This document shows, piece after piece, positions 57,875-64,000 of a stretch of 64,000 bases of DNA. The translations under genes and the position numbers were made by a program. Every line of letters starts with the position of its first letter. Position 1 is the stretch's first letter. The DNA is from Spirochaetia bacterium (lineage in GTDB: Bacteria; Spirochaetota; Spirochaetia; CADAEX01): contig JAFSOR010000023.1 of assembly GCA_017446885.1 (NCBI GenBank), forward strand, positions 1-64,000, written 5' to 3'. Below the pieces are notes generated by a model. That model ran no database searches and had not been told where the DNA came from. It saw nothing but the letters and a program-made list of their open reading frames with translations.

Positions 57875-58158
57875 CAGATGCCGAACATGTCTACGATTTT
57901 ATCGGCAACATTGTTGATGACAGACTGATTTATGTAGTCCGGATCCTTAAGGTGCTGGATTGCAGCCTCAACTTTATCCATCCGGATGTCTGGAACACTC
58001 TTGAGTTCTTCGGAAATTGCAAGCACATCGCCCATAGCTTTTGCTTCTGGGGACAATGAGATGGAGTCCTGTTCCAGTACTTTTACTGTCGGTGCCGTTT
58101 TGCCAATACCGGAGCATCCGTTTATCGAGTTTACCCCGCTGATATTGTTGATAGTCAT
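57874..58158 (-). CDS. flgM: Anti-sigma-28 factor FlgM
   Basis: A 94-aa protein with the FlgM layout: an unstructured N-terminus starting TINNISGVNS, the central DSISLSPEAKAM, then SVPDIRMDKVEAAIQHLKDPDYINQSVINNVADKIVDMFGI, the sigma-binding helices. FlgM holds FliA inactive until it is exported through the flagellar apparatus when the hook is done. That exit step relies on the FlhB-dependent switch, which in this genome looks altered, so how FlgM is removed is an open question. A sigma-28-like promoter lies just before the gene. Confidence 0.85.
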   Translation of the reverse strand: MTINNISGVNSINGCSGIGKTAPTVKVLEQDSISLSPEAKAMGDVLAISEELKSVPDIRMDKVEAAIQHLKDPDYINQSVINNVADKIVDMFGI

Positions 58159-58182
58159 CGATCTATTTTCTCCTTACTCTTC

Positions 58183-58210
58183 TTATCGGCAAAGCCAGTA
58201 AAAAAAATTA
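58183..58210 (-). promoter_or_regulatory. Sigma-28-like promoter of flgM
   Basis: On the minus strand TAAT (58210-58207), a 16-nt spacer and a perfect GCCGATAA (58190-58183) lie 24 nt before the flgM ATG, which has AAGGAG in front. The -35 overlaps the stop codon of rsmI. Autocontrol of flgM by sigma-28 is known in other bacteria. Confidence 0.7.
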
Positions 58211-58885
58211 CTGTTTTTTTCCATAAATGCAAACTGCGAACTCACCTAATATTTTATCCCGATTCTGCAGATTGTCAACAATTTCCTTGGCAGTGCCCGA
58301 CAGGAATTCCTCGTGCAGCTTTGTCATCTCGCGTCCCAGCACCACAGGGCGCTCGGGGTCTATTGAGGCCACGTCTGCCATAGCCTTTTCTATGCGGTAG
58401 GGGGATTCGTAGAAAATAAAGCCTTCCTCCCGCTCCATAAGCTCCTTAAGGCGGCTTAACCGGCGGCCTCCCTTGGGTGATAGAAAGCCTTCGAATGTTA
58501 TTCCACGTCCCTGGGCTCCTGATACGCTCATAAGAGCAGTAAGTGCCGATGCCCCCGGAATAGGTGTTATGGTGTAGCCTGCATCCCGGACAGCCCGTAC
58601 AAGGGAGCTTCCAGGGTCGCTTACCCCCGGTGTGCCTGCATCGCTGCAGTATGCAACGCTCTTTCCCTGGTCCAGAAGGTTCATTATCTTGGCTATTCCC
58701 GGTTTCTCGTCTGCCGCATAATAGCTTAAAAGCGGCTTTTTTATCTCAAGCTTGTTCAAAAGGTGCAGGGTATGACGTGTGTCCTCGCAGGCTATGGCAT
58801 CTACGCTCTTTAGGGTCTCGATGGCACGCAGCGTTATGTCGTCCAGGTTGCCTATAGGGGTGGCTACTATAAAAAGCTGGCTCAT
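58208..58885 (-). CDS. rsmI: 16S rRNA 2'-O-ribose C1402 methyltransferase RsmI
   Basis: A 225-aa tetrapyrrole-methylase-fold enzyme. FIVATPIGNLDDITLRAIETLKSVD at the start, CEDTRHTLHLLN, and YCSDAGTPGVSDPGS with GASALTALMSVSG are the family marks. The C-terminal tail found in longer RsmI proteins (about 280 aa) is missing, as in several other bacteria. It starts directly after the nadE stop. Confidence 0.94.
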   Translation of the reverse strand: MSQLFIVATPIGNLDDITLRAIETLKSVDAIACEDTRHTLHLLNKLEIKKPLLSYYAADEKPGIAKIMNLLDQGKSVAYCSDAGTPGVSDPGSSLVRAVRDAGYTITPIPGASALTALMSVSGAQGRGITFEGFLSPKGGRRLSRLKELMEREEGFIFYESPYRIEKAMADVASIDPERPVVLGREMTKLHEEFLSGTAKEIVDNLQNRDKILGEFAVCIYGKKQ

Positions 58886-59614
58886 TCACACTCCATAGTA
58901 AGCCGGCATCTTCCGCTTGTGCTCGCTGTTTTTGTGGTACCGGTCTATAATCGCTATGTCCTTGGGGTCGCCTTCTCCTGTGGTAATATACCTGTCGATG
59001 GCTGCGTAGGTTACACCCATCTCCTTCTCGTCGGTCTGCCCTTCGTAAAGCCCTGCGGAAGGGGCCTTCTTTATGATATTGGCAGGAGCTCCCAGGTATT
59101 CAAGGAACTCATACACTTCGCCTACAGTAAGGTCGATGATAGGGTTAAAGTCGCAGCCGCCGTCGCCGTACTTGGTAAAGTAGCCCATATAGGTCTCGGC
59201 CCTGTTGCCGGTTCCTGCCACCAGCTTGCCCTCGGCTGCTCCTATAGCATACAGGGTGGTCATCCTGAGCCGTGGCGCTATGTTCGAGATTGCGCTTCTG
59301 TTGAGTTCTGTCTTCCCTTCGATAGCCTTTATAAGGTCAAGCTTGACCGGAGTAATATCGACAGTGCGTGTGTCTATGCCAAACTGTCTGGCTACATCCA
59401 GGCCATCTTTCATGTCTTCCTCGAAGTTCCGCTTGGATTCGCACGGCATAATGATTCCAGTGGTGTTGTCGCAGGCTTTCTTGCACAGTATTCCCACCAG
59501 GGCGCTGTCCTTGCCGCCGCTGTTGCCGTAGATTATCCCCTTGGCACCGCTTTCATGTAAAATTTTTTTTATGAAATCAATTCGATTCTCAAGCTCTTTT
59601 TTATAATCTCTCAT
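58886..59614 (-). CDS. nadE: NH3-dependent NAD synthetase
   Basis: Makes NAD from deamido-NAD. 242 aa, the short ammonia-using form without glutaminase domain. The P-loop-type SGGKDSALVG near residue 28, and later GNRAETYMGYFTKYGDGGCDFNPI and KKAPSAGLYEGQTDEKEMGVTY, are complete. The frame opens at a GTG 6 bp upstream, but GGAG at the right distance favours the ATG at 59614. Confidence 0.93.
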   Translation of the reverse strand: MRDYKKELENRIDFIKKILHESGAKGIIYGNSGGKDSALVGILCKKACDNTTGIIMPCESKRNFEEDMKDGLDVARQFGIDTRTVDITPVKLDLIKAIEGKTELNRSAISNIAPRLRMTTLYAIGAAEGKLVAGTGNRAETYMGYFTKYGDGGCDFNPIIDLTVGEVYEFLEYLGAPANIIKKAPSAGLYEGQTDEKEMGVTYAAIDRYITTGEGDPKDIAIIDRYHKNSEHKRKMPAYYGV

Positions 59615-59653
59615 ATTCACTCCACTTTTTTTTATTCTATCATTAAAATTGCT

Positions 59654-59682
59654 TTGACAAAAGTACTATATTAGAGTAAAAA
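59654..59682 (+). promoter_or_regulatory. Promoter of the alanine-type aminotransferase gene
   Basis: TTGACA (59654-59659), a 17-nt spacer and TAAAAA (59677-59682) stand 34 nt before the ATG at 59717, which has GGAGG in front. Confidence 0.6.
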
Positions 59683-59716
59683 AAATATAGTGATAAAATT
59701 CAATGGAGGATGCGCT

Positions 59717-60934
59717 ATGGAAAAGGTTGGACATGCAGTCAGAATGGACAATGTGCGGTATGCAATAAGGGGTCCACTCCTTGACGCGGCGCAAAGGCTT
59801 GAGAAAGAGGGCCGGAAAATCTATAAGCTTAACATAGGCAATACTGGACCTTTTGACTTTGACATTGATCCACGTATCAAGCAATATATTATTGATAACT
59901 TTACTATGGCCGGCGGATACAGCGATTCCAAGGGACTTCTGAAATCACGTCTTGCAATCAAGGCTTATCATGAGAAAAATGGAATAAAGAATATCTCAGA
60001 GGATGACATCTATATAGGAAACGGTGTCAGCGAGCTTATCATGGTGGTTATGCAGGCTCTTCTGAATCCTGGTGACGAGGTTCTTATTCCTGCTCCGGAC
60101 TATCCGCTGTGGACAGCTGCTGTAAATCTGTGCGAGGGAAATGCAGTCCACTATATGTGCGACGAAGAGTCGGACTGGAACCCGGATCTTGCAGATATGG
60201 AAAAGAAGATCACTTCCCGGACCAAGGCTATAGTCATGATCAACCCGAACAACCCGACTGGAAGTGTGTATTCCAAGGAGATGGTGCAGGGAATTGTCGA
60301 TATAGCCCGTCGTCATGGTCTTATAATCTTCTCGGACGAGATTTACGACAGGATTCTCTACGATGGCGATACTGTCTATTCTCCTGCATCTATGGCAGAA
60401 GATATTCTGGTGTTCACCTTCAACGGTCTTTCCAAGGTGCACCGTTCCTGTGGCCTCAGAGCTGGCTGGATGGTCATAACAGGAAACAAGGAGCGGTATT
60501 CAGGATACCTTGATGGAATAAAGACCCTTACCAGCATGAGGCTCTGCAGCAATGTTCCTGCCCAGCTTGCCATTATTCCTGCCCTTGAGTATGATGACTC
60601 TATAAACGAGCTTCTTGCAGAGAATGGAAGGCTAAGAATGCAGAGGGATATCATTCATCAGATGCTGAATGACATTCCGGGTGTCTCCTGCAGGAAGGCG
60701 CGTGGTTCCCTCTATGTGTTCCCGAAGTTTGACATCAGGAAGTTCAATATAACAGATGACAACAAGTTTATGCTTGATTTCTTGAATACAAAGAATGTGC
60801 TTATGGTTTCTGGAACAGGATTCAACTGGCCTGCTCCTGACCATTGCCGGATTGTGCTGTTGCCCCATGTGGAGGATCTGAGGGAAGCTATGGTGCGGCT
60901 TAAAGACTTCCTTAAAACATACAAGCAGGCATGA
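59717..60934 (+). CDS. Alanine-type PLP aminotransferase
   Basis: A 405-aa class I aminotransferase with the features of bacterial AlaA/AlaT: GPLLDAAQRLEKEGRKIYKLNIGNTGPFDF at the N-terminus, IGNGVSELIMV, INPNNPTGSVYS and FNGLSKVHRSCGLRAGW with the PLP lysine. Probable reaction is pyruvate/alanine with glutamate/2-oxoglutarate. The ATG at 59717 after GGAGG is preferred over an upstream in-frame ATG. Confidence 0.88.
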   Translation: MEKVGHAVRMDNVRYAIRGPLLDAAQRLEKEGRKIYKLNIGNTGPFDFDIDPRIKQYIIDNFTMAGGYSDSKGLLKSRLAIKAYHEKNGIKNISEDDIYIGNGVSELIMVVMQALLNPGDEVLIPAPDYPLWTAAVNLCEGNAVHYMCDEESDWNPDLADMEKKITSRTKAIVMINPNNPTGSVYSKEMVQGIVDIARRHGLIIFSDEIYDRILYDGDTVYSPASMAEDILVFTFNGLSKVHRSCGLRAGWMVITGNKERYSGYLDGIKTLTSMRLCSNVPAQLAIIPALEYDDSINELLAENGRLRMQRDIIHQMLNDIPGVSCRKARGSLYVFPKFDIRKFNITDDNKFMLDFLNTKNVLMVSGTGFNWPAPDHCRIVLLPHVEDLREAMVRLKDFLKTYKQA

Positions 60935-60946
60935 TCGGAGCATAAA

Positions 60947-62137
60947 TTGGAAATCCTTGAGAAGACAGATACACTTACACGGGTCAAGGTGTCTGGCCGC
61001 GAGATAACACTGGTGGGCACTGCCCATGTGTCACACGAGAGCGTTGAGCAGGTCAAGAGCGTAATCCAGGCCGAGATGCCCGACCGGGTGTGCGTGGAGC
61101 TTGATGACAGGCGGTTCAAGAGCCTGCGTGAGAAAAGCAGGTACGAGGACCTGGATATCTACAAGATTATAAAGACAGGGCAGGGTTTGTTCTTTCTTGC
61201 AAACCTGGCCATGGCTGCATTCCAGAAGAAGATAGGGGCAAATTTAGATATAAAGCCAGGCGAGGATATGAAGCAGGCGGTGGAGACTGCCATAGAGAAC
61301 AATATCCCATATACGCTGGCAGACAGGGACATCCAGGTTACCCTTAAAAGGGCCTGGAAGCTTTCAAGCGCAGGCGAGAAGGCCAAGATGGTAAACTCCC
61401 TTATAGGCAGCATAGTTACCAAGGAAGAGGTCTCCGAGGAGGAGATCGAGAACCTTAAGAAGAGCAATGCCCTGGACCAGATGATGAACGAGATGGCAGA
61501 GTATCTGCCTTCTGCCAAGAGTGCCATTATAGACGAGCGCGACCTTTATCTTGCCACCAAGATATATGAATGCACCGAGCCCCGTGTGCTTGCTGTGCTG
61601 GGGGCAGGGCATGTTCCCGGAATACTGCGCCATTTCGAGGCTTTTGAGAAAGCAGGAGGGGCTCAGGGCCTGGATTCCATTGCACAGGTGCCGCCTAAGA
61701 CCAGGGCAGCCAAGATTCTGCCATGGACTATCCCGGCCCTGTTTGCCGCCATTGTGATTGCCGGGTTCTTCCGGGCCGGCTGGGACAAGAGCTCAGATAT
61801 GCTTATAACCTGGATTTTAGTCAACGGAGTTCTGGCTGCCCTGGGTGCTCTTCTGGCATTGGCTCATCCTGTCACAATACTGGTCTCTTTCGTGGGTGCC
61901 CCGATCACATCGCTTAACCCCACAATCGGTGTGGGAATGCTTGCCGGCATAGTGGAGGCAGTGCTCCGTAAGCCTAAGGTAAGGGATTTTGAGAACCTCT
62001 CTGATGACATAATGAGTTTCAAGGGTTTCTTCCACAACAGGATAACCCATATACTTATAGTGCTGCTTCTTTCAAGTGTAGGCAGCGCAATCGGAACTAT
62101 TATTGTGTTCCCGTATCTTCTGGCGCTCTTGAAGTAG
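60947..62137 (+). CDS. TraB/PrgY family membrane protein
   Basis: A 396-aa protein. The N-terminal domain has the TraB core GTAHVSHESVEQVKSVIQ near 23 and later VLAVLGAGHVPGI near 213 with the conserved His and Glu residues of a putative metalloprotease of the Tiki/TraB clan. Three or four hydrophobic helices follow (about 260-285, 290-330, 370-395). It was named for pheromone inhibition in enterococcal plasmids, but is widespread and functionally open. Starts with TTG after CGGAG. It overlaps radA (convergent) by 38 bp. Confidence 0.85.
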   Translation: MEILEKTDTLTRVKVSGREITLVGTAHVSHESVEQVKSVIQAEMPDRVCVELDDRRFKSLREKSRYEDLDIYKIIKTGQGLFFLANLAMAAFQKKIGANLDIKPGEDMKQAVETAIENNIPYTLADRDIQVTLKRAWKLSSAGEKAKMVNSLIGSIVTKEEVSEEEIENLKKSNALDQMMNEMAEYLPSAKSAIIDERDLYLATKIYECTEPRVLAVLGAGHVPGILRHFEAFEKAGGAQGLDSIAQVPPKTRAAKILPWTIPALFAAIVIAGFFRAGWDKSSDMLITWILVNGVLAALGALLALAHPVTILVSFVGAPITSLNPTIGVGMLAGIVEAVLRKPKVRDFENLSDDIMSFKGFFHNRITHILIVLLLSSVGSAIGTIIVFPYLLALLK

Positions 62138-63452
62138 CGTTGCCGAACACAGCTTTTATTCCCTCGGCAATAGTCCTGATTTTTGACGGTGCCACAAAAT
62201 TCTTGAATCCGAAATCGCTTGCGCTCTTCTCCCTGCCCTGGAGATTGTTCACCTTCAGCACCTCGCCTGTAAGGGAAAGCTCGCCCGATGCTATTATGTC
62301 GGCAGGTATAGGGATTCCTGTCCGGGCAGAGTAGAGGGTCAGTGCTATAGGAAGCTCTGCGCCGACATCCCGTATCCGTATGCCTCCTGCCACATTCACG
62401 TAGATATCGTGATCCGAGAACTTAAGCCTGCAGTGCTTTTCCAGGATTGCAGATACCCTGGATATGACAGAGCTGTCTATCTTGTCCGAGAATATGCGTG
62501 ATATACCCGATTTTGCAGGTACTGTAAGGGCCTGTATCTCCACCAGGAACACCCGGGTTCCTTCGAATACAGGTGCTATGGAGACACCGGGCGGAACCTC
62601 GCCTCCTGTGCGTTTGTTTAGGAACACAGTCTCGGGGTTCTTTATCTGCACTAAGCCTTCCTGTCTCATCTGGAAAAGGCCGAATTCATCTATGGAGCCG
62701 AACCTGTTCTTGGCAGCCCGTACTATGCGAAGGTCGGTGCTTGAGCTTTCGAAGTAGAGAACTGTGTCCACCATGTGCTCCACAGTCTTGGGCCCTGCGA
62801 TAATGCCATCCTTGGTCACGTGGGCTATCATCATTACTACCTTGCCGTACAGCTTGGCCCAGTCGGTAAGGGTGCCGCAGCAGTATTTAAGCTGGTTCGG
62901 GGTGCCTGGAGTATTGCCTACCTCGGCCGATGTCATGGTCTGTATGGAGTCGAGCACTACAAAGTCGTATTTGCCTTTTGCAAGAACTGTCATAACATTG
63001 TCCAGGTTGGTCTCGCACAGAATCTCGAGCCGGTTGCTCTTTATGCCAAGGCGGTCTGAGCGCTGCTTTATCTGGGCTGCCGACTCCTCGCCCGAAATGT
63101 AGAGTGCCTTATAGTTTTCTGCAATAAGGGCGGCGGTCTGGAGCATCAGGGTCGATTTGCCTATTCCGGGCTCGCCTCCAATCATTATGGAAGAACCCCT
63201 CATTATGCCGCCACCCAGGACACGGTCTATCTCCTCTATGCCCGAGAATATGCGGCTGTTTTCGGTGGTGTCGCAGTCGGCCAGCGTAACAGGGGCTATC
63301 TTGGCCTCCTGTGCTTTGGAAAGCTTTACAGGCTTTTTAGTCACCTTGCTCTCGGAGAAACTGTTCCAGGTGCCACACTCGGGGCAGCGTCCTGTCCATT
63401 TGGGCTCTTTGTGGCCGCAGTTGTCGCAGATATAGACGGTCTTTTCTTCCAT
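62100..63452 (-). CDS. radA: DNA repair protein RadA
   Basis: A 450-aa RecA-like helicase acting in recombination repair by extending branches. N-terminal zinc finger CDNCGHKEPKWTGRCPECG, then Walker A GGEPGIGKSTL near 94, the RadA motif KNRFGSIDEFGLFQM, and the C-terminal Lon-protease-like domain. All landmarks present. The ATG is 6 nt from a TATAAT box with TTGACA 19 nt further, so the mRNA is probably leaderless. Confidence 0.95.
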   Translation of the reverse strand: MEEKTVYICDNCGHKEPKWTGRCPECGTWNSFSESKVTKKPVKLSKAQEAKIAPVTLADCDTTENSRIFSGIEEIDRVLGGGIMRGSSIMIGGEPGIGKSTLMLQTAALIAENYKALYISGEESAAQIKQRSDRLGIKSNRLEILCETNLDNVMTVLAKGKYDFVVLDSIQTMTSAEVGNTPGTPNQLKYCCGTLTDWAKLYGKVVMMIAHVTKDGIIAGPKTVEHMVDTVLYFESSSTDLRIVRAAKNRFGSIDEFGLFQMRQEGLVQIKNPETVFLNKRTGGEVPPGVSIAPVFEGTRVFLVEIQALTVPAKSGISRIFSDKIDSSVISRVSAILEKHCRLKFSDHDIYVNVAGGIRIRDVGAELPIALTLYSARTGIPIPADIIASGELSLTGEVLKVNNLQGREKSASDFGFKNFVAPSKIRTIAEGIKAVFGNATSRAPEDTGTQ

Positions 63453-63458
63453 ACCATA

Positions 63459-63502
63459 ATTATACCAGCATAGTTGCCGATTTTGTCAATCGGCGGTATA
63501 GT
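63459..63502. promoter_or_regulatory. Face-to-face promoters of radA and the phosphatase gene with shared dyad
   Basis: Leftward: TTGACA (63489-63484), 19-nt spacer, TATAAT (63464-63459), then 6 nt to the radA ATG. Rightward: TTGCCG (63474-63479), 17-nt spacer, TATAGT (63497-63502), then 6 nt to the next ATG. The two promoters overlap in a 56-bp gap, and GCCGAT and ATCGGC (63476-63481, 63489-63494) form a dyad at the centre. Confidence 0.65.
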
Positions 63503-63508
63503 AAGAAT

Positions 63509-64000
63509 ATGGGATACAGGGGAATTCTTTTTGACCTTGACGGCACACTGCTTGATACTCTGGCCGACATAGGCTTTTACATAAACCGCACTCTTTTGCG
63601 CTACGGGTATCCGCTCTTTCCTGTTGATAAAGTGAATACAATCGTGGGCTGGGGGCTTAAGAAAGCCTTGTACAAGGCGCTTCCTGCCGGAGTGGGGGAT
63701 GATGATCCTTATCTTTCCAAGCTTACAGCCGAGCTGATAGCAGACTACAATTCAAACCCTGTGATAAAGACTGCCCCATACCCTGGAATTATCCAGCTTC
63801 TTGATAATCTTAAAAGCCGCGGAATTGTGCTGGGCATTTTCTCTAACAAATCCCATCCGGTGACACTGCAGGTGGTGGATAAGACTATGGGCCTTAAACG
63901 CTTTGCCGCAGTGCTGGGCTCCGATGCCGGGTTCCCCCGTAAACCTGCTCCAGAGGGGGCTAACGAGGTTATACGCCGGATGGGGCTGCCGAAGTCCGAT
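63509..64000 (+). CDS. HAD-family phosphatase, phosphoglycolate-phosphatase-like (5' part)
   Basis: The first 164 codons of a gene cut by the window end. ILFDLDGTLLDTLADIG carries the HAD nucleophile and acid/base Asp pair, FSNKSHP motif II and the Lys-containing KPAPEGANEVIRRM motif III. These features are those of Gph-type phosphatases that dispose of 2-phosphoglycolate and similar small phosphate esters. ATG at 63509 lies 6 nt after its -10 box. Confidence 0.9.
   Translation, partial: MGYRGILFDLDGTLLDTLADIGFYINRTLLRYGYPLFPVDKVNTIVGWGLKKALYKALPAGVGDDDPYLSKLTAELIADYNSNPVIKTAPYPGIIQLLDNLKSRGIVLGIFSNKSHPVTLQVVDKTMGLKRFAAVLGSDAGFPRKPAPEGANEVIRRMGLPKSD

Noticed and set aside
57899-57906. Second perfect GCCGATAA on the minus strand inside flgM
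   Set aside because: It encodes part of VADKIVD, and no TAAA lies 15-17 nt upstream; taken as chance within coding sequence.
1-64000. CRISPR array, rRNA genes or replication origin
   Set aside because: No regularly spaced repeats of 23-40 bp beyond the two-copy operators, no rRNA sequence and no dnaA-box cluster were seen.

Overview
This window reads as chromosomal DNA of a host-associated, fermentative spirochaete of the Treponema type. The assignment is an inference from content: a prfB / PEGA protein / ftsY / small secreted protein / lolC-lolD-lolE block, a fliO-P-Q-R-flhB-flhA-flhF-fliA block, LL-diaminopimelate aminotransferase, and indolepyruvate-oxidoreductase-type amino acid fermentation genes. 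No rRNA gene is present, so the genus is not proven.

Layout. 1-6.4 kb: end of a secreted protein, the methionine importer metNIQ with glyA, a sodium/pantothenate symporter pair and a Cys-rich DUF3795 protein. 6.5-14 kb: an accessory stretch with a decayed SDF transporter, a Fic enzyme with a tandem operator and an exported deoxyribosyltransferase-like partner, a lipoprotein, a metal efflux pump with a His tail, a VanX-type dipeptidase, an intact SDF transporter with an extra N-terminal domain, and dapL. 14-27 kb: a LysM protein, ftsK, a FliG-like fragment gene, a sigma-like regulator, and the flagellar export-gate operon ending in the sigma-28 gene. 27-39 kb: housekeeping genes (murE, queD, prfB with its programmed frameshift, ftsY, lolCDE, tRNA-Pro, FKBP, ddl). 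39-46 kb: an operon of aminotransferase, UbiD, UbiX, LpdD-like protein, IorA, IorB and M20 amidohydrolase. 46-56 kb: carB with an Abi gene fused to its stop codon, tRNA-Pro, and a defence-like island (AAA ATPase, two DUF262 proteins, second Fic). 56-64 kb: ada, trmH, flgM, rsmI, nadE, an aminotransferase, traB, radA and the start of a phosphatase gene.

The strongest signal is the flagellar set, which looks remodelled and not simply copied from the textbook. A FliG-middle-domain-only protein (103 aa), a probable FliK-C-domain-only protein (118 aa), a single protein carrying a FliM core plus two SpoA domains (FliM-FliN in one chain, with no CheY-binding N-terminus), an FlhB that ends before its autocleaving C-terminal domain, an FlhA with Asn at the position of the essential Asp208, and flhF without flhG all lie together. 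FliP and FliQ look fully normal. Sigma-28-like promoters with an identical 16-nt spacer precede ftsK/fliG-like, the export operon and flgM, so a FliA/FlgM circuit still seems wired to these genes.

A second genome-style feature is leaderless transcription: at least nine genes have a -10 box placed exactly 6 or 7 nt before the ATG and no Shine-Dalgarno. Three of these (both fic genes and the AAA ATPase) also carry direct repeats at 32-34 bp spacing across the promoter.
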